NCBI GenBank assembly: GCA_004560915.1
Contig: SFTR01000032.1
Location: forward strand, 1 to 10,043
Origin: a bacterium
Lineage (GTDB): Bacteria; Bacillota_I; Bacilli_A; RF39; UBA660
Direction of reading: 5' to 3'
DNA: 10,043 nucleotides
Shown: positions 1 to 6,659 of the stretch, piece after piece
Layout of the letters: the number at the start of each line of letters is the position of its first letter
Position numbering within the stretch: position 1 is the stretch's first letter
Made by a program: the position numbers and the translations under genes
The notes under the pieces: generated by a model
Databases searched by the model: none
The model's input: only the letters and a program-made list of their open reading frames with translations
Told to the model about the DNA's origin: nothing

Positions 1-399
1 GTTCATGAATATGTTTATGGACAAGGTATTTCAGTAAATCCAGGTGGAGGAGCAATAACAGATGCAGCACTTGTTAGTCCAAAAGTTGCTTCTAAGTATG
101 GAGTAACTATACAAACTTTGTTTGGTAGAAATTATAATGAAGACTCTGCTACTCATCAAAAAGAGGCATCTCTTATAACAAATGCACTTGATCAAGGAAA
201 ACTAGTTGTACTTTTAATACCAGGACACTATATAGCACTAGGTGGTAATGGTACTAATGTAGTTGTACATGACCCAGCTAACTCAAGTAATAATGGTACT
301 TATACTATAGAACAAGTTTATAATAAGTTTAAAAATTATAGTAATAGATGTAGTAGTGGTGGAACATGTGGATTCATTTATGCTGTTGCTTATTCTTAA
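1..399 (+). CDS. C39-like papain-fold cysteine peptidase, C-terminal part (5' end outside window)
   Basis: The reading frame is open from base 1 and ends at TAA 397-399, so 132 residues of a longer protein are visible. The segment GHYIALGG followed about ten residues later by VVVHDPA is typical of the C-terminal half of C39-like (Peptidase_C39_2) papain-fold domains, where the His (visible residue 76) and the Asp of DPA (residue 91) belong to the catalytic set. The catalytic Cys would lie upstream of the window, so activity cannot be judged. Two cysteines near the C-terminus (RCSSGGTCG) could form a disulfide, which would suit an exported protein; this is inference. Family members process or degrade peptides, often at the cell surface. 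A terminator follows directly, so this is the last gene of its transcript. The TTG at 118 is an internal codon and not a start. The fold assignment is fairly good; the substrate is unknown. Confidence 0.68.
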   Translation, partial: VHEYVYGQGISVNPGGGAITDAALVSPKVASKYGVTIQTLFGRNYNEDSATHQKEASLITNALDQGKLVVLLIPGHYIALGGNGTNVVVHDPANSSNNGTYTIEQVYNKFKNYSNRCSSGGTCGFIYAVAYS

Positions 400-410
400 T
401 ACATTAAATT

Positions 411-438
411 GAAGTTACTTAAAAAGTAGCTTTTTTTT
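411..438 (+). terminator. Rho-independent terminator after the C39-like peptidase gene
   Basis: A 9-bp stem (412-420 with 424-432, one G-T wobble, AAA loop) runs straight into eight T residues at 431-438. It begins 12 bases after the stop codon. It separates the peptidase gene from the surface-protein gene that follows. Confidence 0.85.
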
Positions 439-495
439 ATATAAAATAAATGCTAAATAAATTTTTGATTGAGTCACGTACGAATATCTTTTTGC

Positions 496-524
496 TTGAC
501 CGGGGAGGGGGTACATATTATAAT
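496..524 (+). promoter_or_regulatory. Sigma-A type promoter of the BspA-like surface protein gene
   Basis: A TTGACC -35 box (496-501) and a perfect TATAAT -10 box (519-524) are exactly 17 bp apart. Transcription would start near 531, so the leader is only about 9 bases and the ribosome binding site GGTGAT (531-536) sits at the very 5' end of the message. The spacer holds a run of G residues broken by one A (502-511), striking in such AT-rich DNA. Confidence 0.75.
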
Positions 525-539
525 AAAATAGGTGATAAT

Positions 540-1904
540 ATGAATGATAAGAAAATAATATTTGGAATAACTTTAGCATTTATATTTCTTGCCAGTGTAG
601 GATTTTCATATGCATATTTTAGCAATTCAATAGTTCAAAATGAAGTAAAAGATCAAGTAGTAGAAACTGGTACATTACAACTTACATATACCGATGGACC
701 AGAGATAAATATACAAAATATGAAACCAGGAAATACAATAACTAAAACAATAATTGTTAAAAATACTGGTTCCTTAGAAGCAAAATATAATATTATATGG
801 CAAGAACTAACAAATGAGATTACTAATGATGAAATGCTAATTGAAGGAACTTGTACTAGAATAAATGGCACAACTGAAGAAGTGGATGGAACTTGTGAAA
901 ATATAGTAAGTACTCTAATTAATAGTCTAAAGATTAAAAGAAGTATTTCTATTGAACCAAATATAATACATAAATATGATTTAACTATTACTTTTAAAGA
1001 TACAGATGCTGATCAGAATTATAATCAAGGAAAGAAATTTGGTGGAGTCTTAGGAGTGGAGAATGCTCCTGAAGTTGTTAATTGCACTTTTGACGGAGAA
1101 GTAACGCAAGGTGTTGAGTATATAAATGGAATATATACGTATAGATATATGCAGGAAAAAAGTGATGCTAATACATCAACACTTACTGTTAATTGGAAAA
1201 ACATGGATGATCTTGGTTGGGGAGTTGCCTTAACAAATCCATTATCTACTGAAGACGTTAGTACTAAAGATGTATGTACATATATTAATGATGTACCTGT
1301 TATATACATGGGAGGAATGTTTGCATTAAGTCAAGCTAGTAATATAGATTTATCTAGATTGAATACTTCTAATGTTATAAGTATGTCTGGTATGTTTGGC
1401 TATTCTCAGGCAAGTACTTTAGATTTAAGTAATCTTGATACTTCAAATGTGACTGATATGAGTGGTTTATTTTATCATTCAAATGCTACTAGTATTAACT
1501 TAGAAGGACTAGACACCTCAAAAGTAATACAAATGTGGAGTATGTTTATGAATAGTAAAGTTGCAAATATAGATTTAAGTAGATTTAATACAAGTAAAGT
1601 GACAAGTATGGAAAATATGTTTAGAGATACTTTGTTCACTACACTTAATTTAAGTAGTTTTGATACAAGCAAAGTAACTGATATGAGTTCGATGTTTAGC
1701 AGTTGCAAAAATTTAACGACTATTTATGCAAGCAATAAGTTTATTACTGATGATGTTACTAGTTCAGCATTTATGTTTTCGGATGATAATAAACTAATTG
1801 GTGGTGCTAGTACTGTATATGATGCAAATCATATTGATAAAACATATGCTAGGATAGATGGAGGAACTAGTAGTCCTGGATACTTTACTTTGAAAACTAA
1901 CTAA
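540..1904 (+). CDS. Secreted BspA-family (DUF285) repeat surface protein with TasA/camelysin-type N-terminus
   Basis: The product has 454 residues. The start at 540 is chosen because GGTGAT lies just upstream and the protein then opens with a signal-like segment (MNDKK, a hydrophobic stretch, then SYAYFS). An in-frame ATG at 450 has no ribosome binding site, lies before the promoter and adds a non-signal extension. Residues 1 to about 25 resemble the SipW-type signal peptides of TasA/CalY-like proteins. Residues about 30-185 resemble the matching beta-sandwich region (MKPGNTITKTIIVKNTGS). From residue 257 five 25-residue repeats follow with the pattern MxxMF...LDLSxLDTSxVxx, then two degenerate copies; these are the DUF285 repeats of BspA-like proteins. 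The C-terminus (DGGTSSPGYFT) is typical of such proteins. No LPXTG motif or C-terminal membrane segment is visible, so retention may rely on the N-terminal domain. An adhesin or matrix role is inferred from the family; no ligand can be read from the sequence. Confidence 0.88.
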   Translation: MNDKKIIFGITLAFIFLASVGFSYAYFSNSIVQNEVKDQVVETGTLQLTYTDGPEINIQNMKPGNTITKTIIVKNTGSLEAKYNIIWQELTNEITNDEMLIEGTCTRINGTTEEVDGTCENIVSTLINSLKIKRSISIEPNIIHKYDLTITFKDTDADQNYNQGKKFGGVLGVENAPEVVNCTFDGEVTQGVEYINGIYTYRYMQEKSDANTSTLTVNWKNMDDLGWGVALTNPLSTEDVSTKDVCTYINDVPVIYMGGMFALSQASNIDLSRLNTSNVISMSGMFGYSQASTLDLSNLDTSNVTDMSGLFYHSNATSINLEGLDTSKVIQMWSMFMNSKVANIDLSRFNTSKVTSMENMFRDTLFTTLNLSSFDTSKVTDMSSMFSSCKNLTTIYASNKFITDDVTSSAFMFSDDNKLIGGASTVYDANHIDKTYARIDGGTSSPGYFTLKTN

Positions 1905-1918
1905 TCATAAAATAGTTC

Positions 1919-1947
1919 TTGATACATACAATTTAATATGTTATAAT
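1919..1947 (+). promoter_or_regulatory. Promoter of the rimP-nusA-infB operon
   Basis: TTGATA (1919-1924) and a perfect TATAAT (1942-1947) are separated by 17 bp. The predicted start near 1954 gives a leader of roughly 57 bases that contains the hairpin at 1961-1985. The -35 box lies only 14 bases after the surface-protein stop codon, with no terminator between, so some readthrough from that gene is possible. Confidence 0.75.
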
Positions 1948-1960
1948 ACATTTGACAACG

Positions 1961-1985
1961 AAGAGTGTGCCTAAAACCCACTCTT
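1961..1985 (+). promoter_or_regulatory. Leader hairpin upstream of rimP
   Basis: AAGAGTG (1961-1967) pairs with CACTCTT (1979-1985) around an 11-base loop, within the first 10-30 bases of the predicted transcript. Only a short mixed T/A tract follows (TTTATATT), so termination would be weak. It may stabilise the 5' end, act as a partial attenuator for the NusA operon, or partly terminate readthrough. NusA-operon leaders are often regulated, but the role here is inference. Confidence 0.5.
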
Positions 1986-2010
1986 TATATTGATATAATA
2001 AGGAGGTCTT

Positions 2011-2268
2011 ATGGAAGAGAAGATTTATGATGCTGTTAAGGAACCACTTGAAAAAGAAAATATTAAATTAGTAGGTGTTCACTTTGGAGAAGAAGATGGT
2101 GAAAATACATTATTTGTAACTATTGAAAACTTTAATGGTGAACCAGTAGACACGGATTTATGTGTTAAAGCAACAAGAATAGTTGATCCAATTATTGATA
2201 GTCTAGACTTAGATTTAGAGAATTATGTACTAGATGTCGGAAGCAAAGGAGAAGAAGGAAATGAGTAA
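2011..2268 (+). CDS. rimP: Ribosome maturation factor RimP, short single-domain form
   Basis: AAGGAGG at 2000-2006 precedes the ATG. The 85 residues match the N-terminal alpha/beta domain of RimP (DUF150), which assists 30S subunit assembly: the pattern VDTDLCVKATRIVDPIID followed by YVLDVGSKG corresponds to the segment ending in the usual YxLEVSSPG motif. RimP is normally about 150 residues, with an SH3-like C-terminal domain after that motif. Here the frame stops nine codons after the start of VGSKG and nusA begins within the last eight bases, so there is no room for the second domain and no leftover frame that would suggest a recent frameshift. The position, first in the nusA-infB operon, supports the identity. 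It may be a stable reduced form of the family or a degraded one. Confidence 0.82.
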   Translation: MEEKIYDAVKEPLEKENIKLVGVHFGEEDGENTLFVTIENFNGEPVDTDLCVKATRIVDPIIDSLDLDLENYVLDVGSKGEEGNE

Positions 2269-3403
2269 AAAGTTAAAAGAAGAAGATGCAGCAGTAGCAA
2301 GCGCTAAAGAATTTAAAAAAGCATTAGAATTCATAGTAAAAGAAAAGGGAATAGATGAAGATGTAGTTATTGAAGCTATGCAAACTGCTTTAAGTACTGC
2401 ATATAAGAAAAATGAAAAAGCTGATTATAATAGTCGTGTATTAATAGATAGAAATACTGGAGAAATTAAAGTATTTAAAGTTACTACTATAGTAGATGAT
2501 TACAAAGATGATGATGATGATATAGACCCAGAAACTGGAGAAGTTAAAGTAAGTCATGATTACTTAAATGAAATGACTATTAGCGAAGCTAAAGAAATAA
2601 ATAGTGACTATCAAGTAGGCGATGAAATACTTGAAGAAGTTACTCCTAAAAACTTTGGTAGAGTAGCTATTTCAGTTGCTAAACAAGTAGTACTTCAAAA
2701 GATTCGTGAAGCTGAACGTGAAAAAGTTATGGCAGATTTTGCTGATAAGGAAGATGAATTAATGGTAGGATTCCTTGCTATGGAAGATGCTAGAAACTAT
2801 TACGTAGATTTAGGAAAAGCACGTGGAATACTTCCAAAGAGTGAATTAATTCCAGGTGAAAAATTAACTATGGGAGACTCTATAAAAGTATATATTACTA
2901 AAATAGAAAGTACACCTAAAGGACCACTTATTTTAACATCAAGAAAGAATTATGGATTTGTTAAAAGATTATTTGAACATGAAATTCCTGAATTTAGTGA
3001 TGGAACATTAGAACTTCGTGGAGTTGCTCGTGAAGCAGGTGTAAGAAGTAAAGTAGCTGTTGCTTCAACTAATCCAAAAGTAGATCCAATTGGAAGTTGT
3101 ATTGGTGAAAAAGGAAGAAGAATTGCTAATATAATTACTGAACTTGGTGGAGAAAAAGTTGATTTAATAGCATATTCTGATAATATGGAAGATTTTATTG
3201 CTAATGCATTGAGTCCAGCAAAAAATTTAAATGTAAGTATTACTGATGAAAAGAAAAAAGAAGCATTAGTAATAGCGGATGATGAAAACTTAAGTTTAGC
3301 AATTGGCAAGAAGGGAATTAATATTAAATTAGCTAGTAAACTTACTAAATATACAATTAATATTAAGACGCTTGCAGATATTAATGCAGAAATAAATAAA
3401 TAA
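2261..3403 (+). CDS. nusA: Transcription termination/antitermination protein NusA
   Basis: NusA binds RNA polymerase and nascent RNA and modulates pausing, termination and antitermination. I place the start at 2261 (MSKKLKEED), giving 380 residues, because AGGAGAAGGAA lies immediately upstream; an in-frame ATG at 2234 lies inside rimP without a good site. The order is N-terminal polymerase-binding domain (about 1-125), S1 domain (about 130-200), KH1 with GSCIGEKGRR near residue 278 and the ALSPAKN segment, and KH2 with AIGKKG near 347. Length and domains match Bacillota NusA, without the acidic C-terminal repeats of enterobacteria. The gene overlaps rimP by 8 bases, suggesting translational coupling. 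An acidic loop at residues 80-87 reads DYKDDDDD, almost the FLAG epitope. Confidence 0.97.
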   Translation: MSKKLKEEDAAVASAKEFKKALEFIVKEKGIDEDVVIEAMQTALSTAYKKNEKADYNSRVLIDRNTGEIKVFKVTTIVDDYKDDDDDIDPETGEVKVSHDYLNEMTISEAKEINSDYQVGDEILEEVTPKNFGRVAISVAKQVVLQKIREAEREKVMADFADKEDELMVGFLAMEDARNYYVDLGKARGILPKSELIPGEKLTMGDSIKVYITKIESTPKGPLILTSRKNYGFVKRLFEHEIPEFSDGTLELRGVAREAGVRSKVAVASTNPKVDPIGSCIGEKGRRIANIITELGGEKVDLIAYSDNMEDFIANALSPAKNLNVSITDEKKKEALVIADDENLSLAIGKKGINIKLASKLTKYTINIKTLADINAEINK

Positions 3404-3420
3404 TCATAAGGAGGGTAAAC

Positions 3421-3678
3421 ATGAAAGTTAAAAAAGTCCCTATGAGAACTTGTGTAATAACACATGAAAAATTAGAAAAAAGAGATTTACTTCGTGTAGT
3501 AAGAGACAACGAAGGAAATGTATTTGTAGATGATACAGGTAAAGCTAATGGACGTGGAGCTTATGTTAAAAAAGATAAAGAAGTTATTGAAAAAGCTCGT
3601 AAGTCAAAGGCACTTGAACGTCATTTAGAGGTTAAAATAGAAGATAATATTTATGATGAATTAATTAGTAAAATATAA
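3421..3678 (+). CDS. ylxR: YlxR family RNA-binding protein (RnpM)
   Basis: AAGGAGGG (3407-3414) precedes the ATG. The 85-residue protein carries the family hallmarks PMRTCV near the N-terminus (residues 7-12) and GRGAYV (about 41-46), and its length is normal. YlxR proteins are small basic nucleic-acid binding proteins encoded next to nusA; the Bacillus protein has been renamed RnpM and linked to modulation of RNase P, which I give as family knowledge. The gene lies 17 bases after nusA and 23 before infB. The L7Ae-like ylxQ gene that often follows ylxR is not present in that short gap. Confidence 0.93.
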   Translation: MKVKKVPMRTCVITHEKLEKRDLLRVVRDNEGNVFVDDTGKANGRGAYVKKDKEVIEKARKSKALERHLEVKIEDNIYDELISKI

Positions 3679-3701
3679 TTAAAGAAAAGGAGGAAATAAA
3701 T

Positions 3702-5825
3702 ATGAGTATAAAAGATTACGCTTTAGAATTAGGAGTAGATACTAAAACTGTTATTAGTAAACTTAAAGAACTTGGCTTTAAATATAATAATGAAGAAGAT
3801 ATTCTAGATGATGAAGCTATAATTATGTTGGATAATGAACTTAGCGCTAACTCAGAAGAAAATAATCTTACTGAGGAATTAGCAAGTAAGTTTGAATTAG
3901 AGGATAGAGCTGAAGAAGCTGCTCTTGCATACAACATAGAATTAGATGAAGAAGTTAAGGTTAAGGAAAAAATAAAGAAGAAAGATAATAACAATAAACA
4001 AAGTAATGATGATTTATCACAAAAGAAGAAAAATATTTATAAGAATAAATCTAAATTACAAAGTAATAAAGAAGAAGTAGAAAGTAACGTAGTTTTATAT
4101 AAAGAAGGTATGAGTGTATCAGATTTAGCTAATGCAATTGGTGTTAGTGCATCAGATGTAGTAAAGAAGTTAATTGGTATGGGACTTATGATATCTTCAA
4201 ATCAAGCTATTTCTTTTGATGATGCTAGTGTAGTAGTTCTTGAATATAATAAAGAATTAGTTAAAGAAGAAACTACTGATATTACTAATTTTGAAGAATA
4301 TGTAATAAATGATAAAGAAGAAGATTTACTTCCTAGACCTGCAGTTGTAACTATTATGGGTCATGTTGATCATGGTAAGACTACATTACTTGATTACATT
4401 CGTAATTCACATGTTGCTCAAGGAGAAGCTGGTGGTATTACTCAAGCAATAGGAGCATATCAAGTAGAAAGAAATGGACGTAAGATTACATTTATAGATA
4501 CTCCAGGACATGCTGCATTTACTGAAATGAGAGCAAGAGGAGCTAGTGTTACTGATATAGTAATTATTATAGTAGCTGCTGATGATGGAGTTATGCCTCA
4601 AACAAGAGAAGCAATTGATCATGCTAAAGCAGCAGGAGTACCAATTATAGTTGCAATTAATAAAATTGATAAACCACATACTAATATAGATAAAATAATG
4701 AGTGATATGAGTGAACTTAATCTTGTTCCTGAAGAATGGGGAGGAGATACTATATTTGTTCGTATGAGTGCTCAAACTGGTGAAGGTGTAGATTTACTTT
4801 TAGATAATATTAATGCTTTAAGTGAACTTTTAGATTTAAAAGCAAATCCTAATAGATATGCTAGTGGTTCTGTTATAGAAGCTAGACTTGATAAGAATAT
4901 TGGACCAGTTGTAACATTATTAATACAAAATGGTACTTTAAGACTTGGAGACCCTATTGTTGTAGGTACAAGTTATGGTAAAGTTCGTACATTAAAGGAT
5001 GACACTGGACGTGAAATAGTTAGTGCTGAACCTAGCAAACCAGTTGAAGTAACCGGACTTGAAGATGTACCAGTTGCTGGAGATAAATTTATGGCATTCG
5101 AAGGAGAAAAAGAAGCAAGAAGCGTTGCTATAAAGAGAAAAGAACATGAAAAGAGTAAGAGATTTGCTCATAAAGCATTAAGTTTAGATGAACTATTTGA
5201 TCAAATTAAAGAAGGTCGTAAAGAAATTAATGTTGTTCTTAAGACTGATGTTAAGGGTAGTGAAGAAGCAGTTAAGAATGCTTTATTAAAGATACATGTT
5301 GATGGCGTTAAAATTAATGTTATTAGAAGTGGAGTGGGTACTATTACTGAAAGTGATGTTGTACTTGCTAATGCATCTAATGCAATTATTATAGGATTTA
5401 ATGTTAGTCCTTCTAAAGCTACTAAAGAAACTGCTAAAAGTTATGGAGTTGAAATAAGACTTTATAATATTATTTATAAATTAGTAGAAGAAATAGAAGC
5501 TGCTATGAAGGGTATGTTAGATCCTGAATATGAAGAAGTAGTTATTGGAGAAGCAGAAGTAAGACAATTATTCCATTTCTCTAAAGTTGGAAATATAGCT
5601 GGTTCTCACGTAACTAGTGGAGTTGTTAAAGTTGGTACACCTTGCAGAATTATTCGTGATGGTATAGTAATTGCTACTTCTAAGATTGCTACACTTCAAA
5701 GAGAGAAAGATCAAGCTCATGAAGTTAAAGCTGGATATGATTGCGGTATGACTATCGAATCATTCCCAGATATTAAAGAAAAAGATATTATTGAAGCATT
5801 TGAGAATAGGGAAGTGAAGAGATAA
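3702..5825 (+). CDS. infB: Translation initiation factor IF-2
   Basis: This 707-residue GTPase places initiator fMet-tRNA on the 30S subunit and promotes subunit joining. AAAGGAGGA lies just upstream of the ATG at 3702. Two IF2_N-type helical modules are visible, at residues about 1-45 and 130-185, joined by a charged Lys/Asn/Glu-rich linker (about 85-125). The GTPase domain starts near 215: G1 is GHVDHGKT (220-227), G2 lies within [10 protein letters not shown]3 is DTPGH (266-270), G4 is NKID (320-323) and G5 is SAQTG (356-360). The remainder covers the elongation-factor-like domain II, domain III and the C-terminal tRNA-binding domain ([11 protein letters not shown] region). Length is close to that of Bacillus IF-2. 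Its last base is the first base of rbfA (TAATG), so the two are translationally coupled. Confidence 0.98.
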   Translation: MSIKDYALELGVDTKTVISKLKELGFKYNNEEDILDDEAIIMLDNELSANSEENNLTEELASKFELEDRAEEAALAYNIELDEEVKVKEKIKKKDNNNKQSNDDLSQKKKNIYKNKSKLQSNKEEVESNVVLYKEGMSVSDLANAIGVSASDVVKKLIGMGLMISSNQAISFDDASVVVLEYNKELVKEETTDITNFEEYVINDKEEDLLPRPAVVTIMGHVDHGKTTLLDYIRNSHVAQGEAGGITQAIGAYQVERNGRKITFIDTPGHAAFTEMRARGASVTDIVIIIVAADDGVMPQTREAIDHAKAAGVPIIVAINKIDKPHTNIDKIMSDMSELNLVPEEWGGDTIFVRMSAQTGEGVDLLLDNINALSELLDLKANPNRYASGSVIEARLDKNIGPVVTLLIQNGTLRLGDPIVVGTSYGKVRTLKDDTGREIVSAEPSKPVEVTGLEDVPVAGDKFMAFEGEKEARSVAIKRKEHEKSKRFAHKALSLDELFDQIKEGRKEINVVLKTDVKGSEEAVKNALLKIHVDGVKINVIRSGVGTITESDVVLANASNAIIIGFNVSPSKATKETAKSYGVEIRLYNIIYKLVEEIEAAMKGMLDPEYEEVVIGEAEVRQLFHFSKVGNIAGSHVTSGVVKVGTPCRIIRDGIVIATSKIATLQREKDQAHEVKAGYDCGMTIESFPDIKEKDIIEAFENREVKR

Positions 5826-6163
5826 TGAATTTAAAAGGTGAGAGAGTAGCTTCAGATATGCAAAGAGAACTTGGTAATATTTTACTTCTTGAAGCTAAAG
5901 ATGAAGATTTTAAACATGTAACTATTACAGATTGTGAAGTAACTAATGATTTAAGTTTTGCTAAGATATACTTTACTACTACTGATGATAGGGAAAAGGT
6001 TACTAAGGACTTAAATAATGCTGCTGGATTCTTTAGAAGTCTACTAGCAGAAAGATTACAAATTAGACATACTCCAGAGTTAAGATTTATATTTGATGAA
6101 TCTATTGAGTATGGACAAAAGATTGAAAAAATTATTGAGAAGTTACACGAAGAAGATAAATAA
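5825..6163 (+). CDS. rbfA: 30S ribosome-binding factor RbfA
   Basis: RbfA is a small KH-fold protein that binds immature 30S subunits and helps 16S rRNA 5'-end maturation. The 112-residue product shows the expected pattern: an N-terminal RVASDMQRELGNILL helix, the VTITDCEVTNDLSFAKIYF strands and the conserved RHTPELRFIFDES segment near residue 80-93. Its ATG overlaps the infB stop codon by one base, and only a weak purine-rich site (GGGAAG, 5810-5815) precedes it, so translation probably depends on ribosomes finishing infB. The commonly following truB, ribF and rpsO genes are not here. Confidence 0.95.
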   Translation: MNLKGERVASDMQRELGNILLLEAKDEDFKHVTITDCEVTNDLSFAKIYFTTTDDREKVTKDLNNAAGFFRSLLAERLQIRHTPELRFIFDESIEYGQKIEKIIEKLHEEDK

Positions 6164-6178
6164 ATAGTTAGGTGGGTT

Positions 6179-6481
6179 ATGGAAAAATTAAAATGTGCTA
6201 ATCTATGCGGTTGTATGTCTAAAATGATGCTAATAGATTTAGTTCGTGAATATAGAGAAGGATTTATGCTTTCTAATTTTGTAGATGATGTTCATGAAGG
6301 ACAACTTTGTATAGTAAATGATGAAATAGTTGATGAAGGTGATTATGATCAAGATGGAAATTATCAAACTAATTTTCAAGTTAAGAAAACACTTTATCCT
6401 ATAGAATATTGTCCTTGCTGCGGAAAGAGAATAGAATACAAGCCAGTAATGGATAAGCCATATATGAGAGAACTAAAATAA
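6179..6481 (+). CDS. Unrecognised cysteine-rich small protein, last gene of the rimP operon
   Basis: I do not recognise this 100-residue protein. It starts 15 bases after rbfA with AGGTGG upstream (6170-6175), and the operon terminator overlaps its stop codon, so it is very likely co-transcribed with the translation factors. Seven cysteines stand out: C6, C10 and C12 in CANLCGC, C44, and C78, C80 and C81 in YCPCCGKRI. The last motif is a knuckle typical of zinc ribbons, and together with the first cluster it could hold one Zn ion; this is inference. The middle (about 47-65) is acidic (DEIVDEGDYDQDG). No signal peptide or membrane segment is visible, so it should be cytoplasmic. The product may be a small Zn-binding protein linked to translation or phage defence; nothing in the sequence decides. 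Confidence 0.8.
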   Translation: MEKLKCANLCGCMSKMMLIDLVREYREGFMLSNFVDDVHEGQLCIVNDEIVDEGDYDQDGNYQTNFQVKKTLYPIEYCPCCGKRIEYKPVMDKPYMRELK

Positions 6482-6507
6482 CGCTTTACGCAAGCGTTAT
6501 TTTTTTC
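6478..6507 (+). terminator. Strong terminator ending the rimP-rbfA operon
   Basis: ATAACGCTT (6478-6486) and AAGCGTTAT (6492-6500) form a perfect 9-bp stem with a 5-base loop, followed by T residues up to 6506. The left arm includes the stop codon of the cysteine-rich gene. It marks the 3' edge of the host operon and the last clearly chromosomal feature before the mobile element. Confidence 0.93.
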
Positions 6508-6515
6508 TTATTTAA

Positions 6516-6539
6516 ATATTTACTATAAATAGTAAATAT
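6516..6539. repeat. Perfect 24-bp palindrome between host terminator and element; operator or core attachment site
   Basis: ATATTTACTAT (6516-6526) and ATAGTAAATAT (6529-6539) are perfect inverted copies around AA. Read differently, it is two 9-bp arms around a 6-bp centre, the geometry of a tyrosine-recombinase core site. Alternatively it overlaps the -35-like box at 6519 and could be a repressor operator. Either use is inference. Confidence 0.6.
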
Positions 6540-6547
6540 GGTATATT
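6519..6547 (+). promoter_or_regulatory. Possible rightward promoter toward the two-stem structure
   Basis: TTTACT (6519-6524) and TATATT (6542-6547) are 17 bp apart, matching consensus at 4 of 6 and 5 of 6 positions. The predicted start near 6554 coincides with the first base of the outer stem of the structure that follows. AT-rich DNA makes chance matches common, so this is tentative. Confidence 0.35.
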
Positions 6548-6553
6548 ATTGTT

Positions 6554-6628
6554 AGTGAAATGCACCCCCTGAAGAGATACCGAAAGGTATCTCATTTTGT
6601 TTATTTAAGGGCATTTTACTTATTTTTG
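6554..6628 (+). ncRNA. Candidate small structured RNA (two nested stems)
   Basis: AGTGAAATGC (6554-6563) pairs with GCATTTTACT (6611-6620) through 10 bp including one G-U wobble. Inside lies a perfect 8-bp hairpin, GAGATACC and GGTATCTC (6574-6581 and 6586-6593), capped by the GNRA tetraloop GAAA. A T-rich stretch (TATTTTTGG, 6621-6629) follows the outer stem and could act as terminator. The unpaired segment between the stems contains CCCCCT, which resembles an anti-Shine-Dalgarno sequence. I recognise no known RNA family. It could instead be DNA structure at the attachment site. Confidence 0.3.
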
Positions 6629-6637
6629 GTAATGCGC

Positions 6638-6657
6638 TACCCATCAAATACCCATCA
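6638..6657. repeat. Tandem 9-bp repeats, possible integrase arm-type sites
   Basis: TACCCATCA occurs at 6638-6646 and 6649-6657, spaced 11 bp, about one helical turn, and just beyond the integrase stop codon. The integrase has an arm-DNA-binding N-terminal domain, and such proteins bind short direct repeats near the element end, so these are candidate arm sites. Excision factors could bind here too. Confidence 0.45.
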
Positions 6658-6659
6658 TT

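Noticed and set aside
450..539. Upstream ATG (450) as the start of the surface protein
   Set aside because: No ribosome binding site, located before the promoter, and it would bury the signal peptide behind 30 residues.
1301..1720. Repeated 75-base units in the surface-protein gene as a CRISPR-like or tandem DNA array
   Set aside because: The repeats are only conserved at protein level (DUF285) and are in frame without spacers.
2950..3465. 171-codon minus-strand ORF across the nusA end and ylxR start
   Set aside because: It is antisense to conserved KH domains and has no ribosome binding site; its hydrophobicity comes from complementing the nusA codons.
3960..4080. Lys/Asn-rich A-heavy stretch in infB as possible frameshift or insertion
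   Set aside because: It is the normal variable linker between the IF2 N-terminal modules and the frame stays intact.
4407..4775. 122-codon ORF on the minus strand within infB
   Set aside because: It is antisense to the conserved GTPase domain and has a Ser/Asn/Tyr-rich composition typical of shadow frames.
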